Shown in pieces: positions 1 through 13,400 of a DNA stretch of 64,000 nucleotides (the stretch's first letter is position 1; each line of letters starts with the position of its first letter). The DNA comes from Physcomitrium patens (lineage: Eukaryota; Streptophyta; Bryopsida; Funariales; Funariaceae). The DNA lies in the NCBI RefSeq assembly GCF_000002425.4, contig NC_037253.1, positions 125,169-189,168 of the forward strand, written 5' to 3'. The notes under the pieces are model-generated. The model saw nothing but the letters and a program-made list of their open reading frames with translations, did not search any database and was not told where the DNA came from. A program made the translations under genes and the position numbers.

Positions 1-640
1 ATTAAGTATTATTCTCCAACATCAACTTGCCACTTATTACATCAATCCAAATTTATAAAGTAGCTTTTTGATGGCTTAGATCTTTTCATATTTTTTGCAC
101 TAATTTTTGATGTTGCATACCACTTTGAGCTTCCGCCACATATTTGGGTCCATTCAATCTTCTATGTTTTACAACTAAAGGAATTTCATACCAAGCCAAA
201 GCACTTTTTGGATTGACACTAATTACCACAACCACCAGTTGTAATTGATGACCAATAAGAATATAAAAAAGATAACATTTTGAAGCATTGCTATCTTTGT
301 TATGGTAGTAGATGTCCACAACTGCAGTACAAAGTTCTTTGAAAAGGTTATTCCATCCACGATATAATGTGAGAACCTATACATAACCTCATCCGTTGCC
401 AAGAGACAATTTGGAGATATCATTGGAAGCAAAACGAGGACGTTCCATAATAGAGGGAGATTAATCATAATAAAGTATAGATAAGATATTTGTATTCTTA
501 ATACATAAGGATAGATAGTTGGAACCATGTTTGAGAAATTATGGAATTTCTTAAAATTAGGGCTAGGTTAGTAAATTATGTAGGATTAATTGTGGAATAT
601 TTTAGAAAGAACTTGTGGTAGTTATCTAAGTAAGGCCTAC
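1..640. other. AT-rich left edge, no gene identified
   Basis: Two overlapping minus-strand open frames (about 86-319 and 223-528) run side by side as if one older coding sequence had been frameshifted, but I recognise no family in either. The stretch could be a decayed transposon or gene fragment. Nothing firmer can be said. Confidence 0.3.
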
Positions 641-1180
641 TATAGAACCTTCTAAAAAGAATTTAGGGGGGTTATTTAAGTGGGATCCATCAACTAAAAA
701 CATTTTCAAAAAGTCCAAGATAGTAGAACAAAATATAAATAAGACTAGCCAGGGACTTTTGAAGCATTTGATCAGGTATGGATTTAGACCTTCTCTCTTA
801 GTAAAGTTTGGTTTTACATCTTTTTATTTAATTTTTTTATTCTATTTCTATTTATATAATTTTATCTTTCATGTCCTATTTTGTCTAATTTTGTTGAGTT
901 TTGTTCTGTTCTATTTTGTCTTACTTTATGATAAGGTTTTATATTTTTGTAGATTAGAAGAGACTTAAATTTTCAAGATAGACTGATCCTATTTCAATAT
1001 TTAGAAGCAAGAGTGGAGCATTCTTTACTTTTGTCAATGCTTTTTTAGTACTTAATCTCATTTCAAGACTTTTTAGTCATTTTGTCTTTTGCAATAGCCA
1101 TTTTAGTTCAATATATTACCATCTTTGAGTGATTTATTAGTCTTTTTGAGTAACATAAGAGTGTATTGAGATTTCTTTTT
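640..1180 (+). repeat. Probable LTR remnant of a Ty3/gypsy element
   Basis: This AT-rich stretch lies directly upstream of gag remnants. It contains a TATA-like sequence near 735 (tataaataagactagcc) followed by pyrimidine-rich DNA. The part from about 1002 to 1110 clearly resembles 54,769-54,880: both start tagaagcaaga and share gtcttttgcaatag, with similar spacing. A repeat found twice, once just before gag, fits an LTR. The exact ends were not found. Confidence 0.45.
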
Positions 1181-1424
1181 TTTAAGATTCATATCTTTAA
1201 TAATTTGATAAGAATGATAATTTATTATTTTATCTTTTTTAGAAGTGAATGTATTATTCCATTCCTATTGTTATATTTTAAAGATTGTAGATTATCTATC
1301 TTTAAACAAATTAATTAATTTTCTAACTCTAATTTTTTCTTTAAAAAAGAATATATTATCTATTTAATAGAATTTATTTATTGTATATTAAAGGTTCCAA
1401 ATAATTTCTTTCTAATTCAATTTT

Positions 1425-2960
1425 TTGAATGTGTTTGAGTTGATTATAGAAAGAAAGATTATAGATGTTACTTTCAATAAAAGTGAGAATGTATTTATAA
1501 CTATTGTAGATCTTTATGAGCTTGTTAATACTTTAAGAGTAGAAATCTCACATATTTTTAAGATAAATCATGGAAATACTATTCTTATACATATGAAAGA
1601 AGTCTACATTCTATACCAAAAAGTTGTGCAATTGAAAGAAGCAAACAGATTAGCCTCACAATCAAATCTACAAAGTCTCGCTTCTACATGCATAAGAGAG
1701 GCAAGGATTATTATGCTTAAGAAGTTTGATGGAACAAGATCAAAATTTTGATGATTTTTGTAATAAGTTAAGTTCTATTTAAGGTTGTATCATTTCCAAT
1801 ACCTCAATGGATTTATTCAAGTTAGATTCATAGGTGCTCTTCTATCAAGAAGTGCTCTCTCCTAGTTTTGATCTTTGATGAAAAAAACATTCATGATTAT
1901 TCTATAATTTAAATTTATTTTTAGAAGTATTTATAATTATATTTAGAAAAAATAATTGACAAAGAATAATAGAAATCAAACTTGTAATATTACAACAAGG
2001 ATCACATTCAACTACTATATATATATTGCTAACTTCTAAAATCTTCCTTATGATGTGGATTAGAATGACAAAGTCTTTATTAATCAATTTTGATATGGAT
2101 TAAAAGATAATATCAAAGATTTATTGTTGACAATATTGAAAGCAAATTTATTAGAGTAATTTATTACTCAAGTCATTACATGCAACAAGTGATTTTTTTG
2201 AAACATGTTACAAATAAAAATTTTAATAAAAAAATAAAAGTCAAGCCATAGCAATATTTTTTAAGTTTTCAAAAGATTACAATATAAATTTGTTTAGGAT
2301 AAAAAAATCACAAAGTTGTTGCCTTGTTAGATTCAAAAGCCTTAGCTTGTTTTATAGACAAAGACTTTGTCAAAAATCAAAATATATTTTTACTTAAGCA
2401 AGTCAAATATGTACATATAGAAGTCATAAATAGTTATTTGTTGACTTCTAAAGATACTACCTATGAAATTGTTCTTTTAGTTGTAACAATTAAAAATCTC
2501 CTTCTAATTAAGTTATTTTAGGATTTACGTGATTAAAAAATATAACCCTCATATAGATTGGATTTCTTGTAACCTTAATTTTTTTTGTAGTTGGATCCAA
2601 AATTCTATTAGTCATATTAAAATACATAAGTTTAGTACATCTTAAACTTTATTAGTAGGTATAAAATCTTTTGTGTATGCAACAAAAGAAAAACCATCTT
2701 TTGTTATATATGCCATGTCCATTTTTGATGGTGGAAAGACATCAAGTAGTGTTTCTAGTCAATATTAAGATTTCTAAGATGTTTTAGAAAATATATATAA
2801 ATATTCTTTTAGAACATTAATTCTATCATTATTTAATTGATTTTCAAGAAAAAGTTCTGCATTTAACTATCAAGCCTTCCTTCTTTATAATTCAAATAAA
2901 CCAAGAAATCCAAACACCTTCCTCTTCAAGTTTTTTATGTTGCATTCACTAATTATGTTG
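1425..2960 (+). mobile_element. Decayed Ty3/gypsy retrotransposon (gag, protease, start of RT)
   Basis: The gag remnant at 1425-1900 keeps a coiled segment (EANRLASQS) and the motif KFDGTRSKF typical of gag in this superfamily, then continues in another frame past stops. At about 2320-2520 an open stretch reads like a retroviral-type aspartic protease: DSKALACFIDKDF, where the active-site DSG has become DSK. Downstream, pieces resembling the linker to reverse transcriptase occur (LIDFQE near 2840, also stop-ridden). No intact frame remains. The strong A+T bias agrees with long decay by deamination of methylated cytosine, which is inference. Confidence 0.55.
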
Positions 2961-5200
2961 TATTATGTGAAGTCTTCTTTGAGAATATATTAGACACTTG
3001 GTTGTAGAAGATAAAAAAAAAAATTACAACAACTAAGTCCTAAAAATTCTAGTGGAATCTAAAATAAATTCCAATTAGATCTTAATAATTATAATCAAAC
3101 CTTAATCAAATCCCAAAGAAGTTTTAAAGAAATTACAAAAAAAAAATCATAAAATGATAAGTTAATCTCAAAGAAAAGTAATAATGAAACCCTTAAAAAT
3201 CCAAAAAAAAAACCATAAAAAATAAAAAATAATAATTTTAAAATTCTAAAAATGAAAATTAGAATAAAATCATAATTTAGCTCTATATAAATCTTAATAA
3301 AATCCTTAAAAAATCTTTATGAAATCATAATCAAATCCTAATAAAATCCTAAATAAATCTAGGTAAATTCTAAATAAACCTAATAAATTCTTATAATATC
3401 TTTATAATCTCAATAGCTATTTATTAAACCATTGATATCAACTAAAATTTCATCCATATTTCAATCCACAAGTAAATTAAAAGTATATAGATTTAAAAAA
3501 AAAATCAAACTAACCAATTGAGAGAAAAAGTTCCTAAATTTCTTGAATGTAGGCTATCATCCTTCTATAAAATGGACATTTAACTTTTAGCAAATTTTTT
3601 TCTTTATTGAAATATTTAATTGCTCTCTAATTTTATAAATGTATAGATATTAAAGCTTAATATGTTCTTACAAATTTTTGCTTTGATCAAATTAGCGGAT
3701 TTCTTAGGATCATAGAAGTCCTCATTGATCCTAAAATTCAAATATCTAAGATTCTAATCTATTAAAATTCTCATATCTTCCAATCTAGCTATTTGATTGA
3801 CCTCAAATTTTTAAAACACATTAAAAAAATATAATAATATATTTACAAAATTCCACTTATAAATTCACTATAATATTTACAAATTTTTCAAATATGTTAG
3901 ATTCTTTTTATTTTTCAAAATCTAAAACCTCTTAATACATATCTCACTTTGAAAAACTCTTAAAAATTCAATATACATCCAAAAATTTTGAATTCAATTT
4001 TAAAACAATCTTCTTAAAGTTTGCTTTCAAATATTTTTTTAAATTAACCAAAAAAAATTTAGAATTACTATAGGAACATAGTTTTGTGCCTTGAGATCAG
4101 ATTTTGATTATGATTCACAAATGTTCCTCTTTGAGCATCAATTCTTGGTTTCTTAGAGTAATTTTTGCTGAAAACTATTCTTAAATCTTTTCTAAAGATG
4201 TTTATATTAATTATTGTTCCTATCCACTTTGATTGGCTTCATTTATAGCCCTTCAAAGTAAGTAGAAGTCCCTTCTACAAAAAGTTAGCATTAACACTTA
4301 TAAATTTTTCTACCACCTTGTCTATTTTTTATGTTTTTAAAATAATTTGCTACAATACTTTCATTTTGGCTCTTCCATAATATAAACATTCTTTTAATCT
4401 TTTACCTAATAGATGTGTTACAATACAACATTATTTTATGTTTTACTCTTACATTAAACAAAAATGCTTAATCATGACTTATATTTATTTAATACACATC
4501 CAATTTGATTTTTTTTACATGACTAAAGATTTATTTAGAATCAATAAGGAATAGTAATAAAATTGGATGATAAATTTTGATAATAAATTTGTGTATGTTT
4601 TTATTATTACCTCATCTAATTAATAAAATAGTGGACTATCCAATAAATATCATATACAAATTATTCAGATGAAAAGTACAAAGTCCATCTCAATCAAATA
4701 TTTTATTTCTAATTAGTTTACTAATATACTTAAATGTAAATTTGTGAAGATAAAAAGTTGTTTAAATAATATGATAAACAGATTTCAAGGAAATACTTCA
4801 ATGTAATCACTACATTGAAACAAAATTTTAGAATACTTAAATCAAACTTGAATTGGTTTCTGGTTTTTCCCGAATTTTTCTGTAGGAACTATATTTAAAA
4901 ACAATGACAATGAGTAGAAATACAAGGTGGAAAAAAATCTGGTACACAAAAGCACAAAATTATTCCAGAAACAAATGTAGAAGCAAGAACATATTCTCCA
5001 TCTTCAGGAAATCAACACAAGAAACAAAGCCAAAATCTGAATGAATGCCGGGATTGATTTAAATTAAGAATCCAGCTACTAAAAGAAGAAGGAAAGACCC
5101 AATCACAAGCTTTTGCCTCTGCTATTTCGGCATGCGATTTTAGGCAACTGAAGATCACTCGGAACAATTAATAGTGGTCAACTTTAACTCTAACCTTTAT
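2960..5200. other. AT-rich spacer without recognisable gene
   Basis: The region is very AT-rich with many short direct repeats of the type aatcctaataaaatc near 3060-3380. The first part may be the mutated remainder of the Ty3/gypsy pol region, but I could not align any motif. No open frame of note, tRNA or structured RNA was seen. Confidence 0.4.
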
Positions 5201-6600
5201 TTGTAAAAGACACAAATCTAGTTTCAGTGCTCGCGCGTGCCATTCTCTATTGTCTTCTTATTAGAATTAAGAAAATTCGAGTGCTCTAGTGCAACTGCTG
5301 AAGAGAGTCCAGAAACTGTACAGGAGGGTAAAGAAGTTGGCACTGAAACTCTGCTCCGAGCAACATCCACAAGGATTCTGTGAGGTTTATGGTATTGTTG
5401 CATCCTTCGAAATGGGATGGATTATTTCAAGAGAACATATCATAACATATATACCCAAAGATGGTTATGGAAGCTTAGGCTGGGTTGCATGCATGCACGC
5501 CCCTGCAGCAATCAATCATCCTCCACTCGAAACTAGCACTTGGCAAATCAAATTTCTACTGAAGGCATGGACAAAAGTATTTGGAGAATCAACTGCTGCA
5601 CACAATTAAAATGCTCCGCTCGGCTGAATGTGCGCCGCTGCTGCACGGCACGCTGAGAAGGGAAGGCTGCTGCTGCTGCTGCAGTTGTTGATCCAGTATC
5701 AGGGCGGGTTGCATCACTTCATTCACAAGGTGCTCTTCACCTCTCCTTTTTTTTTTCACTTGTACCACAATACCCATTAAAGATTTCCATTGCCACTGGA
5801 AACACCTGTGTACCGTGTGTGTGTCTGTGTGTGTGTACACACAGACACACAAACAGACATCATTATAAACATATATGTATATCTCAATTTTGGAAACTGC
5901 AAGGAGTAACACTAGGCCAGGGAACAGGACGATAAATGAGGGGGTATCAGTCGAGATTGCATGATTTCATTATCAACCAGAACCGTCATCCTTTGACCCA
6001 CTTTTTCTTTTATAGATTTCACCTCCGATTTAACTTCATTTGAAAGTGGAACTTCTAGGGTTGTTGATTTGTATTCTATGTTGACGATAGAATCAGTTTA
6101 GAATCGGCAAGTAGGACATGTAGCAAGACTTGGCTGAACAGATTTGCATGCTCTCTCTGTTCACTCTGGGCAGTTTCATGCAAGGAACGGAGACAAATGT
6201 TCTGTTCGTCAGCATACATCGCAGCGCGCATCTCGCCGCATTGCCGAGCGAGATCGCCACCGTTGGAAGAGTCTGTGCCGGCCAGTGGGTGCGGTGGAGG
6301 GAGAGGTGGTCGTAAGCCCGGGGGCCTGCATCCCTGGATCACGAGCCGCAGTCCAAGGGAAAAGGGCGCGGTGAATGATCGGGTTGAGTAGCGACACATG
6401 CTCGTGATTGTGCCAAAGGTTCCACGTACAGATATCTTTGAAAGCGTCTCCCGGAAGGGTTACAGTCCCGTCGCTGCCACTTCTCTGTCAAGATTGGTGG
6501 AATTCCCCAGCGGTAGCGTTTCCAAGCGAGTGGCATGAACGCGGGACGGAGCTACATTCACGTGGGCATGCTCTAGTTCAAGGAGTTGCTCTTGTATGCT
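5200..6600. other. Upstream region and probable leader of the RING gene
   Basis: GC rises from about 5,200 on, as it does around the other host genes. The stretch holds a (tg)n tract at about 5,815-5,855 and several short open frames on both strands that overlap each other and match no family. I take it as promoter and 5' leader of the RING-H2 gene. The transcription start cannot be fixed from sequence. Confidence 0.35.
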
Positions 6601-6655
6601 TGGATCTGATTTTCATCGCCCTGATTCTAATTGTTGGAAACGGTTAGGAACGACG

Positions 6656-7090
6656 GTGAGTTCGGAATTTGCATTGTCGTGGTCGTTCAGGGTATGTGGT
6701 TATGGTTTCGGATCTTGTCGATGAAATTGCAGTTTGATAAGCAAGGGGCTTGATGCTTGTGTTGCTGAGAGACTGTTGGTTAGTGCAGTCACTACCAGTG
6801 GTTGTATTTGGGCCTAATTCGGTTTGGTGATTGCTCCGAATCGATGGGACATCTGCTACTTTGTTGCGGAATCCCTGCATCTTTTTGTGGGCTTTTATCA
6901 TATTGTGTGGTGTTGATTTTATGGCTGGTTGAGATCATGTAATACTGCAACCTACAGATCGAATCGGTTTAACATTACTTTTGTGCACTGGTTTCCCTGT
7001 CACACCTCTCAGGACTTAGGTCTATGTGATGCTAACTATTGGAACCGTGCAACTTACAACTATTACCTTTGTTTCATAATGTCTTGTCAG
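6656..7090 (+). other. Probable intron in the 5' UTR of the RING gene
   Basis: A consensus donor (cgacg/gtgagt) at 6,656 and a good acceptor (cttgtcag/gtgg) ending at 7,090 enclose AT-richer DNA just upstream of the first coding exon. Leader introns are common in plant genes. RNA data would be needed to confirm it. Confidence 0.4.
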
Positions 7091-7255
7091 GTGGCGTTGG
7101 TTTCGAAGCACGTTGGGGGTGAATAAGAGGAGTGTTTTGAAGCGGATCGTTTTACGACTTCCATTAGGGTAAAGGTGCCTGGGTTTCGCAAATAGGTCGA
7201 AGCAGGTTCTTGGCTGTGTAGCCGGGGCCCCGTTTAGTTCGCTTGCAATACTAAC

Positions 7256-9113
7256 ATGAGCAATGTGGTCGCTGTTCCATCTACTCCTGCAAATGATGGG
7301 GTTTCGAACGCAAGTGATATCGGTGAGTTGCGCATCATTGTGTTCGTTAAAAATCTCTTTCTGAATTGGCCTGAGGAAGTAACTAGAGCATTAGAAAACG
7401 TTTCAAGTAATAACCTCAATAAAAGAACCCACAGACAGTATGTGCAAAGATTGTGACATTTCAAAATCTGAAGTCCTTGTATGTAGCATATATTGAAAGA
7501 CATCAATGTAAAATCCGTGTTTTTATGTCAATCGATATGGTTTTCTTTTAACTGCATTACACAAGTTGTATATGGTGCCGACGCCTGAACATTCCTCTCG
7601 ACTGATTGTATAGAATTTGTTGTGTACAGGCTTAGAAGCTGGGACCAACAATAAAAGATGCGAAAGGAAAGCTGGGAAAGGTACTGAAGCACAAGATCCA
7701 GCTTTCCTGTATTGTATTTACGTTGATCCCTCAATTTCTCACAGACGTATGGCAATCTAGATATGAGTTACTGTTGGTTCCCTTGAAGAGATGGTGTTCT
7801 TTTTAAAATAAGCATTTTTCTGAAATTGTTAATGAACTCTATGATTCCGGCGAGTAAATCTTGTAACCTCCTTATAATTAGCTTGGTTTTGCATCAGTCT
7901 TAATGTATGCCTTTTACTGAAAGGACTTAAATATCGTCCTAGAAGTCGAGAAGGTTTTTGCTGTTGTGGCAACTTTCTGATCACATGCATTGATTTCGAT
8001 CTTCTGTCATTAAACTGGCAGGTAGGAGAAGAAGACAGGCAGCCGAACAGCGGAGGATTGAGCAGCAAAGGTGGGGTCAGTACGTGGAAGACGAAGATGA
8101 GGATTTCAGCGTGGTGGTTCCCAGCCCTTCTAATTTGCGTCGTCGTGCAAGGCGATCCTTGCGTCGGAATTCAGCTCGAGATGATCTGGAAGAGTACTTG
8201 AATGGCCTGGCAAACGATGACCACATTACAGGAGTGGATGGCGATCAAGATCTTGACCTGGCTTTGGGTAATCCTTGTGGCATGCTTCCAGTAATGGAAG
8301 TCTATAGAATGTCTTGCATCAGGATTCTGGCTCTTGTCTGATGCTTGGACTTTGTGCGTATTCAAGAAGGTAGGTTTTGGGGCTATGACCATGCTGTGCT
8401 GATGCAATTGAAGGCACAGTTCTTCTGGGCTTAGATATAGGTTTTGCCAGGATTTGTTAACTTACGCTGAGTCTTTCATGTTGGTCAAAATAGATTTTTT
8501 TAGTCGCTGTTGTGATTTCCGGAATCGTGGTTGCGATAAGATCGTAATTTAACCCTCGTCACTGTTGGAATTGTTGTTCGTTGCAACAGCATTGTCCTTT
8601 TCACTTGCGGAGCAGACCTCGACTACCCATGTTGCCCAGTTTGGAAGATCAAACCCATCAAGCATCGCTGACATGTCATACGAGGTTTGTATATAATCTT
8701 GAATTTTAGCACGGTCTGGTCAGTAATCTCTCCAAGTGCTTTGAGTCCAGCTTTAGAAATAGTTGTTCGCCACGAAATAATCTGTTGCGACTGAAGAAGA
8801 GATTGTTGATGATAAGCAGAATCTGGTTCAGCTTGAGAGTGTGCGCTGTGTAGCATCAGCTACACTAGTTGCTGCTTTGCCGGTGTGCTGCTTTAAAAAG
8901 GAACAAGCAGCAGCCTCTGATGAGGCATCGGAAGTGTGCGTAATTTGTCAGGGAGAATATGAGCATGGCGACTTGCAGGTCAATCTACCATGCCATCATG
9001 GTTTTCATCAGGCGTGTGGAGCTGAGTGGTTACTTTCGTACTCCAAGCTCTGCCCTGTTTGCAAGTATGATGTTACTGAAGTGGCAACAACTGAGGCTTC
9101 ATCATCCATGTAG
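7256..9113 (+). CDS. RING-H2 E3 ubiquitin ligase, BIG BROTHER-like
   Basis: Five exons join without a phase conflict: 7256-7322, 7630-7680, 8022-8267, 8590-8684 and 8820-9113, giving 250 aa, close to the length of plant BIG BROTHER proteins. The C-terminal RING-H2 runs from CVICQGEYEHGD through LPCHHGFHQACG to LCPVC (about residues 195-240), with cysteines and histidines in the C3H2C3 order. Just before it, SYE-NLVQLE, created by joining exons 4 and 5, matches the conserved SYEEL-L segment of the family. The middle is basic (RRRRQAAEQRR, RRRARRSLRR) and then acidic (EDEDED). Such ligases pass ubiquitin from E2 to substrates; BIG BROTHER limits organ growth in flowering plants. The first exon could differ, because its start rests only on the ATG and a good donor. 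Confidence 0.85.
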
Positions 9114-11360
9114 TTACCTTTTAGGCGTAGTTGTATTTCCTGTTTACACATTTTTTTTCGCCCTTGTAGATTTCGTGTGAAGATATGGTGGGATTCAGTG
9201 TCCTTCCAGTCACTTCAGCTCATTGCTCATCATCCAACCACCTTCAGCTCTGTAGCTTGTGTAAAAGGCGACGGTGGGGTGGTGTTGAAAAGAGGCAATT
9301 GGATCTTTGTTTTTGTTATGGTGCTGTATGGTGCCACGACATGTAAAATCACATCTCCTAAATTTTGTACAGGGTTGATTCGAAATTCGGTACAAAAATT
9401 ATCCCTAATGTCTAAATCCGCTGCACTGTTGAAATGGGATACTGGTGTATGGAAATCGCGCGACCGTGAGCAATGAAAATGGACACTTGGAATTGCTAAC
9501 TGTGAAGGGTGTCAAGTCCAATCACAAGAAGTCTTACTTCACAAACCCGCACTATATTGGCATCCTGGAGATTGTGGTATGCTTTTGTGAGGTTAGGAAA
9601 CGATGCCACAATACCTCTATCATTCTGAAGCATGACCCCGGGCTTGCGATGAAAATTGGACCGTCATGGTATAAGCACGATTGTTTCCTTTACTGCGTTG
9701 TACAGGCCATCGAAAATTAATTCGAGTGAAGAGTTGTGCTTCCTTATCGGTGCCCGAGAGTAACCTAAAACTGCACATACATAAGCATGAAGCGGACGGC
9801 TAGGTGGAGGGATAAACAGCCACACACACAAGCAGATGGTGCGAATCATCTGTGTGTAGTTATGGCACGGTAAAGGCTGTGTCTGTGATTAAAGATTCTT
9901 TGTGCCAAGTTCGGCATTTTTCGCAACTTCATGAGGAATGTAAAAGAAGTAAAATTGCGAAGGCTGAAGTATCGTTACACCGAAGCAAATGTAACAGTTT
10001 TAATTTGCACCATGACCAAGTCGATGTGTTCGTGACACATTTCCCAACTCCATTCATTCTTATCAATACAGATGCTACCTAATCCAGATATTGACGAAAT
10101 CGACTCTTCTGGTTGTTCTTTGGTGTGTGTAGTAATCAGTGAGGGGCAGGTTTACTTGGAGCATGGATCTTTTTGTGTCATTCATCGAAAGTAAACGACT
10201 CAATGTTTGCTGAATCTGACGCTTCCTCATCACAGAGGAAACCGATGTGAAAGTTGTGAACGACGTAGAAATTTGGCAGTTGAGTTTCAGTCTCCATAAC
10301 TTTACACGCTTTGGGATTTGGAACTGAGGCTCCTGCTGATGGTGCTGTGGAGGAATCCCTTAGCGCTTCCTCAAATTTGGACCAAGTCCCATTCAGCAGG
10401 TTTCAGTATCAGTTACTTTTCTGGTTGTTGGTTTGAGGACTATTGTTGAGCATTTCTAGATGGTCATGCACAAATCTGTTTTCTGTTAGTGAGGCTGGTG
10501 AAGATAATCGGTTAACTTAATTAACAAAATTTTCACAATAAAAAAAATCTTTGTTTTGTGAAAATTTAAGGTAGATTCTAAAATGTATTAATATAGTACA
10601 CATTTTTTGAGAGATGGCATGTTGGTATTAAAATGAATGTGCTTGAGTTTGTTGTTAATTTTGTAGTTTGTGGATGTTTTTGGATGATTTGTGTGATCAT
10701 GTAATGTATTTGAGAAATAGAAAATTATGTCTTTTTTTGGAAATACTAAAACATAATATCTCTTGTTTTGTTTGATTCTTGTATTGATAAGCCATTGATT
10801 AGAGTGTGATCAAATAATTTTCAATTAATTCAGAAGCAAGAAAATATTCAATAAATGCATGCTTTAGTGCTCTCAAATTATATGTCTAGTAATTTTGTTT
10901 TTATCAAATATCTTTAAATCCTCTAAATTGATAGTTTATTAATTACACACACTAATAAATTTGTTATGCTTGATTTTTTAAGATATGATTTTTTTTAAAT
11001 GAATATTTTTGTTCTAAAATTATATTTGATACTATCAAAACTTTAATGATGAAGTATTATGATAGGTTATTGATAAACTTTTCTTTCTTGGTTTTTATAT
11101 TTATATTTTATTATTTTTTCTAATTTAAAACTTCTAAATTCAAAAGCTTTTACAACCGAGCGTAGCCATATTCTCAAAGGATTGTGTATATAAAAACATT
11201 TCGTTATTTCTACTTTAAAATCTTGTCAAGAGAGCAAAGAAAAGTTTAGATTAAAAAATCTTAAGTTTTAACCAAGATAAAACCAATCACAATAATTCTA
11301 TAGATGATGTTGTTTAAGCATTGAGGCGTTTTAACAAGAGAAAAATTGTAAACATATAAC
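9114..11360. other. 3' flank of the RING gene, then AT-rich spacer
   Basis: To about 10,500 the composition stays gene-like, and short open frames occur on both strands, none with a known domain. This is probably 3' UTR and downstream DNA. From 10,500 to 11,360 the sequence becomes strongly AT-rich and nothing is recognised in it. Confidence 0.4.
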
Positions 11361-11715
11361 TACAAATTACTCAACGTGACGTACCGTCATCAGATTTCTA
11401 GAGTTTATGAACACTACGTATAAATGCACTACTACTAATGTGTTGTTGCTGAAGACCGGCTTAGGGCACAAGGCTTTCCACCAGAAACGATGTGTTTGTT
11501 CCTTTCTTTTCAAAAAACCCAAATGCTTGAGCGATAGTAGGTTCTTACATCTTGCAGATTCGCCCACTCCAAATTCCGATTTATCTTTGATTATTAAGAT
11601 GTGACACAGATTTGATGGATGATTTCTTCCTGTAAACGACCTCAAAACTAGGCTCTAGGTATTTTGCAATCTGAGAGTGTGAAGATATCGAGAATGGTGG
11701 CACCGTTTCATACAT

Positions 11716-11736
11716 CTATATATATATATATATATA
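11716..11736. repeat. (TA)n microsatellite
   Basis: An uninterrupted run of alternating TA lies just downstream of the aminotransferase-like gene on its 3' side. Confidence 0.9.
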
Positions 11737-11819
11737 CATATATTAATTGGGAATGTAGGAGTAGCTGTGAAATTACTGCAATGGCTGCTTGATTGGCTAA
11801 AATAGTTGGTGTAACACAC

Positions 11820-13024
11820 CTAACGAAAGAACTCTCGCACGGGAATGCTCTCCTCAAGTGCCCGTTGCAGCACCCGGTTGCGTACATGATCGGTGACAGT
11901 GGCATGTGTCTGAAAGCGCACTTCGGTCCATTCACAGTTCTTCAAATGCTCCAGATGCATCTCCGGTACGCAGGGTTGCCTCCGCCGAATGGATCCCACT
12001 TGTTGTACTATTCGCAAACTGCTGGTAACAAAGGATTCTGTCCATGTACCTCTCGATTCCCACGACGGCTTGACCTCCCGGACAGGAATTCCATCTTCTT
12101 TACAAACTTCAATGACGAGTTGCCGGATTACGCCGGGGAGAACTCCATCGTCTAGCGATGCTGTCTGCACCTCCAGATCAGGGTTCATCGCAACCACAAA
12201 GAAATTCGTGACGGAACCCTCGAGAAGTCCGTCCCCATCGTCGGACACGAGGACGATTTCAGTTGCACCCACAGGCTTGGCCCTTTCCAAGGGCTCACGG
12301 GTGCTTGCCCACAGGGAGAATTTGGCAAGGGGGAGCCTGCGCCTCGAACCTAGTACCGCTATGTGAGCAGCAGGCGGTGGTGATCTTGGCACATAGTTGG
12401 ACATGTGAACACTCACGTTCCAGCCGAGATTTGCACGCTCACTATCCGGACAAGTCGAAAGGTGATCGGGAGAAGCCAGAACAGTGATGTTGATCTCCTC
12501 CCCAGATCTTCGCAGCGTCAATGCTCTATGGAGCCCCGCCTGCATATCCGAATCAAACAATATGGCAGCGAAGAACAGACTGAAAATGCTGCAACATGCT
12601 TAACATTGAGTGGAAGACTTGGCAAAGGCGTATCAAAAGCTCTAATAAAGCCTGAGAAAATCCTGTCCCGCTCTTGCCAATGAATGAATGAGATGCCTCC
12701 TGGGTAGCATGTTTGCAACAACCACAGAAGGAATCCGCTGACCTGCAAGGATGGGTTGACGAGGTCATGAAGTCCGTTGAAACTCCCAAGCGGATGAGGG
12801 AAACGATCCGACATAGCCGAGGCCAGGACCTCCATGGACTGGAACAACCTCCGGATGTGTCTTTCCCACAACAACACCTGTGCCCCATCGTTACAAGTGC
12901 GAGTAGTGGTGTAGGCTCCGTGGGTGCTAGACTTCAAAAACACGGAAGCAGGCCTCGTATCGAGATGGACACATCCCTTGTTGCAAACAAACATCCACGG
13001 TGCAGCAGCAGGTGATTCCACCAT
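11820..13024 (-). CDS. Class IV aminotransferase-like PLP enzyme
   Basis: Two exons on the minus strand, 13024-12743 and 12539-11820, join in phase (PSLQ/AGLHRAL) to give 333 aa. The fold-type IV signature is clear: HGAYTTTRT near residue 40, RHIRRLFQS near 65, RRLPLAKFSLW with the probable Schiff-base lysine near residue 158, LLEGSVTNFFVV near 195, GVLPGVIRQ near 220 and SFVTSSLRIVQ near 255. The family covers branched-chain and D-amino acid aminotransferases and 4-amino-4-deoxychorismate lyase. Plants also have an uncharacterised D-amino acid aminotransferase-like group, which this resembles most in length and in the TSSLRIVQ segment. The substrate cannot be predicted. No clear organelle targeting peptide is seen at the N-terminus. 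The ATG at 13,024 is the first that fits the frame. Confidence 0.82.
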
Positions 13025-13400
13025 AGCCAGCAGCCGAGTGAGTGCCTAGGTCCAAGCTACGACGACGACGAGGGAGTGCCAATGTAACACAACAGAGGAT
13101 GAAACCACTACACCGGAAAGGAAATAGTGCGAGAGACAGCTCCGAAAGAGTGGAAAAGAGCGTGAAAGAGCCGCAAGAACGATAATAAAAAGACCCACCA
13201 ACAACAACACCAACAAAAACAACAAGAGAGGTGAAGAATTCAGCGTCAATTCGAGAGACCCAACTGAGAGACAAGCAACGTGAGCGAGGGAGAGAGAAAG
13301 AAAGCGTTGCATATTTCCTTCCTTCATTCACAATTTGCACCTTCTCTTCTCCCACCTCCATATCTATTCCTGATTCTTTCACAATTCTACTTAACCTAAT
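13025..13400 (-). promoter_or_regulatory. Leader and promoter region of the aminotransferase-like gene
   Basis: Upstream of the start codon the minus strand is rich in CT stretches (13,100-13,330), as often seen in leaders of plant genes. Beyond 13,400 the DNA turns abruptly AT-rich. No specific element can be named. Confidence 0.35.

Noticed and set aside
6076-6650. Cluster of short frames on both strands near 6.1-6.6 kb
   Set aside because: None has a domain and they shadow each other. The stretch is better explained as leader DNA of the RING gene.
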